Source of the DNA: Brachyspira suanatina
GTDB lineage: Bacteria; Spirochaetota; Brachyspiria; Brachyspirales; Brachyspiraceae
Assembly: GCF_001049755.1 (NCBI RefSeq)
Contig: NZ_CVLB01000001.1
Span: 558,001 to 622,000 of the forward strand
Direction of reading: 5' to 3'
Length of the DNA: 64,000 nucleotides
The first letter of the stretch is position 1. Every line of letters begins with the position of its first letter. A program made the position numbers and the translations under genes. Shown here piece by piece: positions 26,722 through 35,908 of the stretch. The notes under the pieces were generated by a model. That model was not told the DNA's origin. It saw only the letters and a program-made list of their open reading frames with translations, and did not search any database.

Positions 26722-27798
26722 ATGATAGATTATTTAAATAAAGAAACCTATAATTTTTATTTACCTGAAAATTTAATAGCTACAACTCCTAATTATGAAA
26801 GGGATCATTGTAAGTTAATGATATTAAATAAATTTACAGGAGAAATTGAGCATAAAATTTTTTCTGATATAATTAATTATCTTAATAAAGATGATATTTT
26901 GGTATTAAATGACAGTAAGGTAATACCTGCTAGAATATATGCTAAAAAAAATACAGGCGGTAATGTAGAAATATTGCTTCTTAATAAATTCAATAATGAT
27001 GAAACTACTTGGGAATGTTTAATAAAAGGTAAGAATATAAAAGAAAAAGATATATTATATTTGAATTATTCTCATTTAGAAAATGTTGGAGATATTGAGG
27101 CATTAATAGAAAAGGATAATATATCAACTAAAATAATAAAATTTTCAAAACCATTAACAAGTGAAATTTTAGATGCTATAGGTAAAGTTCCACTTCCTCC
27201 ATATATTATTCAAAGCAGAAAAAAGAAAGGCGAAGAAGAATACAATGATAAAGACAAAGAATTTTATCAGAATGTATATGCCAAAAATGAGGGAAGTATT
27301 GCTTCTCCTACATCAGGACTTCATTTTACTAAAGAACTTTTAGAGAAAATAAAGTCTATGGGAATTACTGTTTGTTATGTTACATTGCATGTAGGCTTTT
27401 CAACTTTTAATCCTTTAAAAGAAGATGATTTACGTAATCATGTTATGCATGAAGAGAAATTTATAATACCAAAAGAAAGTTATGATATAATAATCAATGC
27501 CAAGAAAGATGGTAGGAGAGTTGTGTCATGCGGAACTACTGTTGCAAGAGTTTTAGAAAGCGAATACGATAATTATTATTTTAAAAGAATGGAAGGCTCT
27601 ACTGATATATTTATTTATCCGCCTTATAAGTTTAAATGCGTTGATGCTTTGATTACTAATTTTCACACACCTCATTCTACATTGCTTGCTATGGTAAGTG
27701 CTTTTGCAGGTTATGACAATATAATGAATGCCTATAAAACAGCGGTAGAAAATAATTACAGATTTTTTTCTTACGGCGACGCTATGTTTATGTATTAA
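26722..27798 (+). CDS. queA: tRNA preQ1(34) S-adenosylmethionine ribosyltransferase-isomerase
   Basis: Transfers and rearranges the ribose of S-adenosylmethionine onto preQ1 at position 34 of tRNAs with GUN anticodons, giving epoxyqueuosine. At 358 residues it is near the usual length. Diagnostic blocks are visible: LPENLIATTP and the MILN region at the N-terminus, LNDSKVIPARIYA, EGSIASPTSGLHFT near residue 195, VTLHVGFSTFNPL, and TNFHTPHSTLLAMVSAFAG near the C-terminus. Third gene of the lepB operon. No tgt or queG is in this window. Confidence 0.96.
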   Translation: MIDYLNKETYNFYLPENLIATTPNYERDHCKLMILNKFTGEIEHKIFSDIINYLNKDDILVLNDSKVIPARIYAKKNTGGNVEILLLNKFNNDETTWECLIKGKNIKEKDILYLNYSHLENVGDIEALIEKDNISTKIIKFSKPLTSEILDAIGKVPLPPYIIQSRKKKGEEEYNDKDKEFYQNVYAKNEGSIASPTSGLHFTKELLEKIKSMGITVCYVTLHVGFSTFNPLKEDDLRNHVMHEEKFIIPKESYDIIINAKKDGRRVVSCGTTVARVLESEYDNYYFKRMEGSTDIFIYPPYKFKCVDALITNFHTPHSTLLAMVSAFAGYDNIMNAYKTAVENNYRFFSYGDAMFMY

Positions 27799-27871
27799 TA
27801 ATATTAATTTTTTATTCTTTGATAATAATAAAAATAATAATTTAAGAAGTAAAAAAATATAATTGTTTAAA

Positions 27872-28145
27872 TATACTGAAAATTTTTAAGTTTGTCAACT
27901 TATGCACTTTATATAGATATTATCAACTTTTTTGCCGCACAAAAAAGTTGCAAAAACGCAATTGCTAGAACTTTATATTGAAAATATATGTATTAAATGT
28001 AGTGTATATCCTAGATTTAGACTAAAAATGCAGTTTTTTTGGTTCTTTTATACCAATAAAAGAACTGGGGTGCAGGGCAAAGCCCTGCAAATATTTCAAT
28101 TTATAAAATTCATTTTTGACAAAATATAGTTGTTTAGGTATATAT
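27872..28145. repeat. Dispersed repeat family B, copy 3
   Basis: A full-length-looking copy occupying most of the gene-free interval 27799-28214. One end is TATACTGAAAATTTTTAAG then TTTGTCAA; the other is TTTTGACAAAATATAG then TTGTTTAGGTATA, imperfect inverses of each other. Inside are two strong hairpins: AACTTTTTTG/CAAAAAAGTT around CCGCA at 27929, and GCAGGGC/GCCCTGC around AAA at 28073-28089. No supportable gene lies within. Confidence 0.7.
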
Positions 28146-28214
28146 TAATTTTTTTATAATAATTACGGCAGGCATTTTATATACCCGCCGCATTCATTTG
28201 AAAAAAAGATGTGA

Positions 28215-30098
28215 TTAAGGTGTAACTATGTTAAACCAATATTGGAAAGTGTCAAAGTAGGATAAAAACTCGTTAAATGCATCTTTATTGTTAATATTTA
28301 AATCATCAGCATTCTTAGTAAATAATGCCTTTTTAAAATCTGCCATGTTAATATCTATTGTATAGTCAGTATTTTCATTATTATATTTTTTATATTTTAA
28401 TACAGAGTTTTCTATTTTTACAAGATATTTATTATCATCTGTGATATTGAAAAGTATTGAAATATTTTTATCTTTTACTTTATCAGGATTCAAAGCAACT
28501 GATATATATTCAAACATGTTTTCAGCAGATAATGCATTTATCATATCTAATGATGTAGTTTGAGGAGCTTTCATATTTGGATCTATTTCATTTCTAAGTT
28601 CATAAGCACCAGTAAGTAAATAAGCCCTCCAAACAGCAGATTCACTTTGATATCCTAATTGTTCCATAGCATCTGCATTGAGTTTTCTTGCATTTTCATT
28701 ATTAGGATTAGCAAAGATTACATTATTGAGTACTTCAAGAACCCATCTGTAATCGCCTTCATCATAAGATTTTTTAGCCATTTTTATTATATTATCTTCT
28801 CCGCCCATAAACTCAACATATCTTTTTGCTGATTCTTCAGGAGGAAGTTTATATAAATTAACAGGATTTCCGTCCCACCAAGCACCGAAATAAAAATCAT
28901 AAACAGCTTTTACATCATGATTTATAGAACCATAATAACCTCTGTTATAGAATTCTTTTGCTAAATTGTCCGGTATCTGTATTTTTTCTGCTATCTCTAT
29001 AGGAGTGTATCCCATATTGGCATATCTTAAAGTTTGATCATGAATATATTTATATAAATCTCCATGTTTATTTAGAAAATCATCTATATTGCTTTGTTCC
29101 CATATAGGCCAGTGATGCGAACCGAATAATACATCAGTTCTGTTTTTTAAGAATTCTTTTGATTTCTCTATAGCTTTAGACCATACAATAGAATCTCTTG
29201 TCTTTGCTCCTCTTAATGTTGATAAATTATGAAGTGTATGATTCATTACTTCAGCACTTGATGCAGCTCTGTATTTTGGTATATAAATCATAAACTCTGC
29301 AGGTGCTTCTGTATTTTGTGCCATTAAAAATTGAAACTCTATTCCGTCAATTGTGAATGATTCATAATCTTTAGATATTATTTTATTTGGTTTTATAATA
29401 CCGGGAGTTCCAGTTGCAACTAATTTACCAAGTCCTGCATCAACTGTACCTTTTTCATCTTTTGGTAAAAGTCCTCCGTACATATAAGAAGAACGTCTGA
29501 TCATAGCATTGCCTGCTAAAAGATTTTCTGATACAGCTTCTTCAAAAAATCCCTCAGGTGCCACAATAGGTATATTACTGTTTTCAATGACTCCTCTTAT
29601 TCCTCCAAAATGATCAACATGAGAATGTGTAAATATTACTCCTGTTATTGGATCATTTCCTTTATACTTTCTAAATAATTCTATTGCTTTAGATGCTGAT
29701 TCTTTTGTTGTCAGTACATCTATTACAATCCAACCAGTATCTCCTCTTACAAAAGTTATATTAGCTAAATCAAAACCTCTTACCTGATATATATCTGGTG
29801 TTACTTCAAATAAACCTGATATATTATTTAATTGTGCCTGCCTCCATAGGGAAGGATTAACTGTATCTGGGGCAGGCTGATTTGATATGAAGGGGAAGGA
29901 TACATTACCGTCAGAAGTTTCAATGAAGCCTCTTTTAGCGTTTTCAAAATCTGTATTGTCATCAAACGGCAAATAGTTTTTTAATTTTTCATTTTCTTTT
30001 TTGGTATATTCTGTTGCATCTTTTCTTTCGGAATTGAAATTATTAGAAGAACAGGATATTAAAAAAATACAAAGTATTGAAATTAATATTTTATTCAT
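28215..30098 (-). CDS. Alkyl/linear sulfatase-like metallo-beta-lactamase-fold lipoprotein
   Basis: A 627-residue member of the BDS1/SdsA1-type alkylsulfatase group. After an FLISCSSN lipobox (Cys16) come the metallo-beta-lactamase domain with the metal motif THSHVDHFGG near residue 155 and the second site SSAEVMNHTLHNLSTLRGAKTRD, then the alpha-helical dimerisation domain and a C-terminal SCP2-like domain that holds the alkyl chain. Known relatives cleave primary or secondary alkyl sulfates to alcohol and sulfate. Here it would act outside the cytoplasm. The Shine-Dalgarno is a strong AAGGAGG. It is divergent from a TetR gene with a shared operator. Confidence 0.9.
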   Translation of the reverse strand: MNKILISILCIFLISCSSNNFNSERKDATEYTKKENEKLKNYLPFDDNTDFENAKRGFIETSDGNVSFPFISNQPAPDTVNPSLWRQAQLNNISGLFEVTPDIYQVRGFDLANITFVRGDTGWIVIDVLTTKESASKAIELFRKYKGNDPITGVIFTHSHVDHFGGIRGVIENSNIPIVAPEGFFEEAVSENLLAGNAMIRRSSYMYGGLLPKDEKGTVDAGLGKLVATGTPGIIKPNKIISKDYESFTIDGIEFQFLMAQNTEAPAEFMIYIPKYRAASSAEVMNHTLHNLSTLRGAKTRDSIVWSKAIEKSKEFLKNRTDVLFGSHHWPIWEQSNIDDFLNKHGDLYKYIHDQTLRYANMGYTPIEIAEKIQIPDNLAKEFYNRGYYGSINHDVKAVYDFYFGAWWDGNPVNLYKLPPEESAKRYVEFMGGEDNIIKMAKKSYDEGDYRWVLEVLNNVIFANPNNENARKLNADAMEQLGYQSESAVWRAYLLTGAYELRNEIDPNMKAPQTTSLDMINALSAENMFEYISVALNPDKVKDKNISILFNITDDNKYLVKIENSVLKYKKYNNENTDYTIDINMADFKKALFTKNADDLNINNKDAFNEFLSYFDTFQYWFNIVTP

Positions 30099-30115
30099 TA
30101 GCTGCCTCCTTATTT

Positions 30116-30161
30116 TTATAGAATTAATTCGACGAATAAATTCAATGAATTAATTCTATAA
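30116..30161. promoter_or_regulatory. Operator between alkylsulfatase and TetR genes, with two nested half-palindromes
   Basis: Perfect 15-bp arms TTATAGAATTAATTC (30116-30130) and GAATTAATTCTATAA (30147-30161) flank a centre holding two more short palindromes, ATTCGACGAAT and ATTCAATGAAT. The minus-strand promoter of the sulfatase gene, TTGACA (30175-30180)-N16-TAGAAT (30153-30158), has its -10 box in the right arm, so a bound TetR protein would block it. Confidence 0.8.
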
Positions 30162-30166
30162 TATAA

Positions 30167-30204
30167 TTGCAATTTGTCAAGTTATTTGTTATAATTCTTT
30201 TATG
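30167..30204 (+). promoter_or_regulatory. TetR gene promoter giving a leaderless transcript
   Basis: TTGCAA (30167-30172), 17-bp spacer, TATAAT (30190-30195). The ATG starts only 7 nt after the -10 box, which is where transcription should begin, and no Shine-Dalgarno is present. The mRNA is therefore probably leaderless. Confidence 0.65.
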
Positions 30205-30807
30205 AAAAAGATGAAAAAAGTAACAAGAAAAGAACAAGCAGAGCAAACAAAGAAAAAAATAGTAGATACCACAATGAATTTATTGAAAGAACATTCATTA
30301 AATGATCTTCAAATTAAAGATATTTGTACTAATGCTGATATATCTATAGGAAATTTTTATCATTATTTCACTAATAAGCAGGAAATAATATTTTATATTT
30401 TCAATACTAATGCTGAACTATATAAAGAAAAAATATTATCAAAGGATAAAACTAATTCTTATAAAGATATATTATATGCTTTTAAAGAATTTTCTAAATT
30501 GGTTGCAGAGTTAGGCGGAGATTTAATACTTGAAATATTTAATTATAGCATTATGAATAGGAATAATGCTTTATTATCAAAAGATGCTTTTTTTTATAAT
30601 CATATTTTATCTTTGGTTGATTCATTAAAAAAATCTAATTTAGTTATATATGATGATAGTGCAGAGGCTATAACTAAAAGGCTTATAGTGTTTTTTAGGG
30701 GATTTTTTTATGAATGGGCTTTATCGAATAGTAATTTTAATCTTGTTAAAGAAACTGAAAAAGAAATGAAATTATATTTATCTTTGTTTATAAAAATAGA
30801 TGATTAA
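30202..30807 (+). CDS. TetR-family transcriptional regulator
   Basis: A 201-residue TetR-type repressor. The N-terminal HTH spans residues about 12-60 (TKKKIVDTTMNLLKEHSLNDLQIKDICTNADISIGNFYHYF, broken at the turn), with the typical GNFYHYFTNKQEI recognition helix end. The C-terminal half is an all-helical ligand domain without a recognisable subfamily. It is divergent from the alkylsulfatase-like gene and the shared operator overlaps the sulfatase promoter, so it probably represses that gene and responds to its substrate. It also seems to be translated from a leaderless mRNA. Confidence 0.9.
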   Translation: MKKMKKVTRKEQAEQTKKKIVDTTMNLLKEHSLNDLQIKDICTNADISIGNFYHYFTNKQEIIFYIFNTNAELYKEKILSKDKTNSYKDILYAFKEFSKLVAELGGDLILEIFNYSIMNRNNALLSKDAFFYNHILSLVDSLKKSNLVIYDDSAEAITKRLIVFFRGFFYEWALSNSNFNLVKETEKEMKLYLSLFIKIDD

Positions 30808-30845
30808 TATTTTATTTTAAATTTTTATCTTTTGTTTCTTTATAG

Positions 30846-31078
30846 TATATACTAAAAATTTTTAAGTTTCTCAACTGATACACTTTATATAAAATTATCA
30901 ACTTTTTTGCCGCACAAAAAAGTTGCAAAAAACGCATATGCTACAGCTTAATATTTTGAGAATATATGTTAAATGTAATATAATACCATTATTTTATATC
31001 AAAAATGTAGCCTTCGCTGTAGGTGTACGACTGAAAAGAACGACAAAAAATTGACAAACTTAAAAAATTCACTATATA
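30846..31078. repeat. Dispersed repeat family B, copy 4
   Basis: Begins with TATATACTAAAAATTTTTAAG and ends with TTGACAAACTTAAAAAATTC then ACTATATA, so here both ends are the same end type in inverted orientation. The AACTTTTTTG/CAAAAAAGTT hairpin around CCGCA is identical to copy 3 (about 30899-30924). It is the first part of the gene-free interval 30808-31320. Confidence 0.65.
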
Positions 31079-31310
31079 CTAAAAATTTTAGAGTTTGTCA
31101 AAAAACACAATTTTAAATTTAGTTTTTTGTGGGGACTAGCCCTGTAAAGCACACAGTCGTGCCGTAACACCAACAGTTCTTTTTGTGAGCAAAAGAATCA
31201 AAAAGACTACATTTTTAATCTAAAACTAAGTATTATACAATATTTAATACATAATTAATAAAATTTGCTCACCGTGCGTTTAGTGAATTTTGTATAGAAA
31301 AAGAATTTTA
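31073..31310. repeat. Broken family B end joined to a family A fragment
   Basis: A new TATATACTAAAAATTTTAGAG end starts at 31073, overlapping the end of copy 4, but no matching second end is found. At 31267-31305 the sequence GCTCACCGTGCGTTTAGTGA and the following TATAGAAA match the right half of family A (compare GCTTAGCGTGCGTTGAGAGA at 5091). The interval looks like a pile-up of repeat debris. Confidence 0.5.
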
Positions 31311-31320
31311 TTTATATGTT

Positions 31321-32037
31321 TTAAATCTCATAAGTAATTTTTGGAAAATCTTTTTCACTTATTAAACCGTCTCTTATTAAAATAGCTCTTAGTACATCTA
31401 TATCACTGTAAATATCAATCAAAGAATCAGTATTAAATTCATTAATCATTTTTTGAAATCCTAAATTTATAATGCATATAGAATTTTTTATATCTCTTTT
31501 TATTTTTTGCTTTTTGCTATTTTCCATATATGCTTCATCTAATTCTATATATCTGTTTATAAATTTTTCTATTGTTGGTATGTAATAGTCAATTATAGAG
31601 TTGTATGTTCTTTTATATGATTTATTATTACATGTTTTTTCTAAAATAAAATTAAGTTTAAATAGTACATCATTTATAATGAGTGCTAAATCAGAATCAT
31701 CTATTTGGGATATTTTATTTTGAATATTTTTATCAAAGCTGTTTGTTTCATTATTGTCAGCATTTGTTTTATTATTATCAGTGTCGGTTTTATTATTTAA
31801 AGGTTCTTTTTTTTCATTTACTTCTTTTTTATTAGCTTTATTAATTTTTATGTTTTTGATATAGCTTTCTAATTTGTCTTGTACAGTATAAAATAAAACT
31901 AATAATAAAAATATAAATATTATAATAGATATTAATTTAAAAGATATCATCCAAAATATTAAGCTTGAAAATCCTAATAATGATATTGATATAATAAAAT
32001 TAATATTATTTGAAAATAAGTTTTGATATTTTTTCAT
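31321..32037 (-). CDS. XpaC-like (5-bromo-4-chloroindolyl phosphate hydrolysis family) membrane protein
   Basis: A 238-residue protein with two N-terminal membrane helices (about residues 12-55), a low-complexity Asn/Asp/Lys linker with NNKT(D/N)A(D)NN repeats (about 78-105), and a helical C-terminal domain. The latter has YIPTIEKFINRYIELDE, a central FQKMINEF and a DIDVLRAILIRDGL end, the pattern of the XpaC family (PF10112), whose role is unclear. The start was set at the ATG at 32037 because a GGA lies 9 nt upstream and the longer reading frame begins inside a repeat-like AT stretch. It follows the dipeptidase gene. Confidence 0.6.
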   Translation of the reverse strand: MKKYQNLFSNNINFIISISLLGFSSLIFWMISFKLISIIIFIFLLLVLFYTVQDKLESYIKNIKINKANKKEVNEKKEPLNNKTDTDNNKTNADNNETNSFDKNIQNKISQIDDSDLALIINDVLFKLNFILEKTCNNKSYKRTYNSIIDYYIPTIEKFINRYIELDEAYMENSKKQKIKRDIKNSICIINLGFQKMINEFNTDSLIDIYSDIDVLRAILIRDGLISEKDFPKITYEI

Positions 32038-32114
32038 AATATATCCGTATAAATGTAAAAAATATTTACTTTTATATGATACAATAAAAATGAAAAATAT
32101 CAATTATTAAATAA

Positions 32115-33065
32115 TTATTTTACTATTTCTTTTATGATTCTATGGAAATTTTTATATTCTATCTTTTCTATTTCATCATCATTGAAACCAGCTTCTTTTA
32201 ATTTGATTATAATATCATAAGATTTTGAGGCATTTTCTAAGCCTTTTATATAAGGAGCATCCTCATCTTCAAAATATTCATTATAATCAAAACCAATTCC
32301 TATATGATCTATGCCTATTTTATCGGCTATATATTTTATATGGTCTATACCTCTGTTTATATTCTGTTTTTCTTTGTTTTCATCGATGAAGCCTTTGTAA
32401 GAATTAAACCCTATAACACCATTTACATCTCTTATAGCTTTTAACTGCTCATCTGTAAGATTTCTCATGCTATTGCATAATACTCTGGAATTAGAATGAG
32501 ATGCTATAATAGGCGAGGATGTAATATCTATAACATCAAAGAAAGATTTATCATTTAAGTGAGATACATCAACTATCATGCCTTTATCCTGCATTTTTTT
32601 TACAGCTTTTTTTCCTAATTGAGTTAATCCTCTTGAAGAATCTCCTCTAACTCCTGTAGCTAATTTATTTTCTTCATTCCAAGTAAGACTAGCATGTCTT
32701 GCTCCATAATTATAATATTCATCTATCAAATCAATATTATCATCTATAGATATAAGACCTTCAAATCCTATGAATATATATAATTTATTTTCTTTCTGTG
32801 CTTTTATAATATCATCATAGTTTTTTGCTATTAATATAATATCATTAATATACTCAAGTTCTTTATTTATTGAGTTTTGAATTTCTCTTACTCTTTCCAA
32901 TGCTCTGTTATAATGTTTAGGTTCAGTCCATATTACAAATATAGACCCTCCTATTTTACCTTTTATCATATTATTATAATGATACTTTTTTATAATATTA
33001 TTTTCACCTTTGAAAGTTTTTACAGCGACATCAGTCCATATATCAGAATGAGCATCGAAAATCAT
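32115..33065 (-). CDS. Membrane dipeptidase (peptidase family M19)
   Basis: A 316-residue zinc dipeptidase of the renal-dipeptidase family, which cleaves dipeptides including D-residue types. Metal and active-site blocks are present: DAHSDIW at the N-terminus, FIGFEGLISIDDN with the bridging Glu, IVDVSHLND, and PIIASHSNSRVLCNSMRNLTDEQL. GIGFDYNEYFED near the end carries the conserved Asp. There is no signal peptide, so it is likely cytoplasmic here. It is clustered with two ECF-type membrane proteins upstream and the XpaC-like gene downstream on the same strand. Confidence 0.92.
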   Translation of the reverse strand: MIFDAHSDIWTDVAVKTFKGENNIIKKYHYNNMIKGKIGGSIFVIWTEPKHYNRALERVREIQNSINKELEYINDIILIAKNYDDIIKAQKENKLYIFIGFEGLISIDDNIDLIDEYYNYGARHASLTWNEENKLATGVRGDSSRGLTQLGKKAVKKMQDKGMIVDVSHLNDKSFFDVIDITSSPIIASHSNSRVLCNSMRNLTDEQLKAIRDVNGVIGFNSYKGFIDENKEKQNINRGIDHIKYIADKIGIDHIGIGFDYNEYFEDEDAPYIKGLENASKSYDIIIKLKEAGFNDDEIEKIEYKNFHRIIKEIVK

Positions 33066-33089
33066 ATTTATTAGCCTTTGTTATGTTAA

Positions 33090-33671
33090 TTAATTTTCAT
33101 TATTAGTATTTAATTCATTTATAGATTCATTTTTTTGAAAGAGAATAATCTTTTTTATTGCTACATATACAATAAAACATGATAATACTTTATCGATTAT
33201 ATTTGTTAATAATCTCATTAAGAAAGATGCCTGAAAGAACCCAAATCCATTTTCATTTAATAGTTTTATAAAACTGTCTATTGTTGTACCTGTGAATCCG
33301 TCAGATAAAATTATAGATATTGGAGTTCCTATTAAAGGCGATATTATTCCAATTATAATTCCTGATATAATAGCTGATATAATACCAAACTTAAATTTTT
33401 TTGCCGAAATACCAATTATAATTCCAATCAATGCATTTACTATTGCAAAATTTAAATGTGAATAACTTATAAATACTGATATTATGAGATTTGTTAATAT
33501 ACCTACAATAGCACCATAAATAGGTCCTAGTATAACTGCGGATAAAATAGTACCAACAGAATCTAAAAATAAAAATGGTATTTTTAGTATTAATACTATA
33601 AATGTTAAAGCAAAATTTATTACTATTCCTATAAATGCTATCAAAATATTGTATTTTAAATCATTATTCAT
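33090..33671 (-). CDS. ECF-transporter S-component-like membrane protein, paralogue 1
   Basis: A 193-residue integral membrane protein of six hydrophobic helices. It has the features of an energy-coupling-factor substrate-binding (S) component: FLDSVGTILSAVILGPIYGAIVGILTNLI in helices 2-3 (split at GP), an alanine-rich HLNFAIVNALIGI, and a C-terminal LLTNIIDK. S components bind a vitamin or similar molecule and pair with a shared EcfA-EcfA'-EcfT module, not encoded in this window. It is 25 bp upstream of the dipeptidase start, so co-expression is likely. Its ligand is unknown. Confidence 0.75.
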   Translation of the reverse strand: MNNDLKYNILIAFIGIVINFALTFIVLILKIPFLFLDSVGTILSAVILGPIYGAIVGILTNLIISVFISYSHLNFAIVNALIGIIIGISAKKFKFGIISAIISGIIIGIISPLIGTPISIILSDGFTGTTIDSFIKLLNENGFGFFQASFLMRLLTNIIDKVLSCFIVYVAIKKIILFQKNESINELNTNNEN

Positions 33672-33814
33672 AATACTAACCGAAAATATAATTAAGTTAC
33701 TTTAATATACAATGATAAACTTTATTTTTCAATAGCTTTATTTGATATAATCATTTATTTTTATTGAATCATATGTAGTTTTCATAGTTTTGTTGAATTA
33801 TAAAGCTGATTATT

Positions 33815-34387
33815 TTATTTATAATGATAATGATGATTATTTTCCTTGCTTAAAAAAGGTATTGATTTAATGGATGTTGTTACTAATATGGAAGATAATA
33901 TCTTATCTATCATAGAGCTTGATATTGTAGTTATAGTTACAGATATAATAAAACTTTTTCCACTATTATGAATAACTTGGATAAAGTTATCTATTGGCTT
34001 ATTGGTAACTCCTTTAGCGGCAATTATCACTATAGGTAATGATACAATAGCTGAAACTATTCCTATTATTATTCCTGATATAATTGCAACTTTTATTTTT
34101 GAAAAATCATATTTTCTTGCTATTACTCCAGCTGTTAAGCCTATAACAACGTTTACTATCGCAAAATGCAAATTAACATAGTCTATTGTCATGGAAATAA
34201 TGAAATTTGTGGCAATACCTACAACAGCACTGTATATAGGTCCAAGCATAACAGCAGTCAATATTGTACCGGCAGAATCCATAAATAAAAATGGTATTTT
34301 TAGTATTATTATTAAATGTCCCATTATAATATTCGCTGCAATACCAATTACCATTATAGTAATATCATATGTAATCTTTTTTCTCAT
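33815..34387 (-). CDS. ECF-transporter S-component-like membrane protein, paralogue 2
   Basis: A 190-residue paralogue of the preceding protein with the same landmarks (LKIPFLFMDSAGTILTAVMLGP, then YVNLHFAIVNVVIGLTAG, and a SMIDKILS C-terminus). Identity is around half by eye. A 143-bp AT-rich gap separates the two, so they may have separate promoters. Paired S components commonly differ in ligand while sharing the same energising module. Nothing in this neighbourhood names the vitamin. Confidence 0.75.
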   Translation of the reverse strand: MRKKITYDITIMVIGIAANIIMGHLIIILKIPFLFMDSAGTILTAVMLGPIYSAVVGIATNFIISMTIDYVNLHFAIVNVVIGLTAGVIARKYDFSKIKVAIISGIIIGIVSAIVSLPIVIIAAKGVTNKPIDNFIQVIHNSGKSFIISVTITTISSSMIDKILSSILVTTSIKSIPFLSKENNHHYHYK

Positions 34388-34483
34388 AAACGATCCAATA
34401 TATTGTTTTTATATTATAATTTTCGTTTTTAAACTTTATAAATTTATATATATAATATGAAAAATATTTATTAGTTATAAAAA

Positions 34484-34513
34484 ACCCTCTAATAAAATTA
34501 CTTATTAGAGGGT
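34484..34513 (-). terminator. Intrinsic terminator of nox
   Basis: ACCCTCTAATAA and TTATTAGAGGGT form a perfect 12-bp stem with a 6-nt loop, followed on the minus strand by TTTTTTATAA. It lies 37 bp beyond the nox stop. Confidence 0.93.
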
Positions 34514-34549
34514 ATAATATTTTTAAACTAAATTATATTTTTGTTATAA

Positions 34550-35908
34550 TTATTTAGCAGTATAAGCAACCATAGTCATCCAAGATAATGGTTTGTTGTA
34601 GTGAGGTAGGAAGAAGAAATCTGATAATGCAAATTGATCAACAGTCATACCATTTTGTATAGCAAGAGAGAATGCATGAATAGCTTCAGCATGATTATGT
34701 TTAGAAGCTATTTGAGCACCTAATAAACGTCTGCTGTCTTCTTCATAAATGATTTTTACTAAAACATCTTCATAAGTAGGCATGAATTCTGGTCTTTCAG
34801 CATCTTTGAAGAAATTAGATTTTACTTTTAATCCTTTTTTCTTAGCAGTTTCTTCAGACCAACCAGTAGAAGCCATATTGTATCCAAATACGCAAATAGC
34901 ATTAGAACCTTGAGTACCGCAATATTCAACATGTTTTCCTAAAGCGTTATTAGCAGCAACAATACCCATTCTTACAGCATTAGTAGCTAAAGCAATATAT
35001 TCTTGTTTTTCAGAAGCTCTTGAATATACAGTAGCGCAGTCACCGATAGCATAAACATCAGGATCTTTAGTAGTTTTCATAGTAGTATCTACTACTATAG
35101 CGCCATTAGGTAAAGTTTCTAAATAATCTTTATAAAGTTCATTATTAGGTCTGAAACCAACAGACATAACAACCATATCTACCTCGTAAGAACCTTTGTC
35201 AGTAACAACTTTTTTAACTCTGTCATCACCTTCAAATTTCTTAACAGTTTCACCTAAATGCATTTCTATGCCAGCTTCTTTGATTCTTTTTTCAGCTTCA
35301 TCAGTGATTTCTTTATCAAAGTAATTACCCATAACTCTAGGTAAAGCTTCCATTAAGATAACTTCTTTACCATGATTTTTGAATGCTTCTATAAGTTCAA
35401 CGCCTATATATCCAGCACCAACTACCATAACTTTTTTAACTTCTGGTTTAGCTATTTCATCGATAATATCTTGTCCTTGCTGGTAAAGTTTAGAGAAGAA
35501 AATACCTTTTTTAAGACCATAAGTAGTTCCTTCTTGTTTTAATCCTTCAATAGGAGGAGTTACAGGCCAAGAACCAGTAGCAAGAATAAGTTTATCGTAA
35601 GTGTCTTCAAACTCTTTTCCTGTTTTTAGCTCTTTTACGTATAATTTCTTGTTAGCCCAATCTATTTTAGTAACATCATGTCCCATATGAACCTCAATGC
35701 CTTCAGATTTCAAGCTTTCAGGACTAGCATAGAATAAACCTTTAGGATCTTTAACTACTCCTCCAACCCAAAGTGCAATACCGCAGGCTAAGAAAGATAT
35801 ATTATCGTTTCTATCATAAGTAACTACTTGACAATTAGGATCTGTAGCTTTTAAAGTTTTTACTGCCCATGTACCAGCATGGTTACAGCCTATTACAATA
35901 ACTTTCAT
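34550..35908 (-). CDS. nox: NADH oxidase (FAD-dependent, water-forming type)
   Basis: A 452-residue flavoenzyme of the NADH oxidase/peroxidase/CoA-disulfide reductase group, which reduces O2 with NADH and protects an anaerobe from oxygen. Visible: the N-terminal FAD motif VIGCNHAG, the redox-active Cys42 in SFLACGIALW, the NADH-binding VMVVGAGYIGVELIEAF, and the second FAD site PDVYAIGDCATV. It matches the Brachyspira nox protein, the genus's standard typing marker, as I recall it. Strong promoter, Shine-Dalgarno (AAGGGG) and terminator fit a highly expressed single gene. Confidence 0.97.
   Translation of the reverse strand: MKVIVIGCNHAGTWAVKTLKATDPNCQVVTYDRNDNISFLACGIALWVGGVVKDPKGLFYASPESLKSEGIEVHMGHDVTKIDWANKKLYVKELKTGKEFEDTYDKLILATGSWPVTPPIEGLKQEGTTYGLKKGIFFSKLYQQGQDIIDEIAKPEVKKVMVVGAGYIGVELIEAFKNHGKEVILMEALPRVMGNYFDKEITDEAEKRIKEAGIEMHLGETVKKFEGDDRVKKVVTDKGSYEVDMVVMSVGFRPNNELYKDYLETLPNGAIVVDTTMKTTKDPDVYAIGDCATVYSRASEKQEYIALATNAVRMGIVAANNALGKHVEYCGTQGSNAICVFGYNMASTGWSEETAKKKGLKVKSNFFKDAERPEFMPTYEDVLVKIIYEEDSRRLLGAQIASKHNHAEAIHAFSLAIQNGMTVDQFALSDFFFLPHYNKPLSWMTMVAYTAK

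Noticed and set aside
27932-28129. A 65-codon reading frame in the gap after queA.
   Set aside because: It is entirely within a family B repeat and crosses its hairpins; no Shine-Dalgarno.
9893-31310. Insertion sequences or transposons at the repeat loci.
   Set aside because: No transposase-like reading frame or fragment is found in or beside any copy; the elements can at most be non-autonomous.
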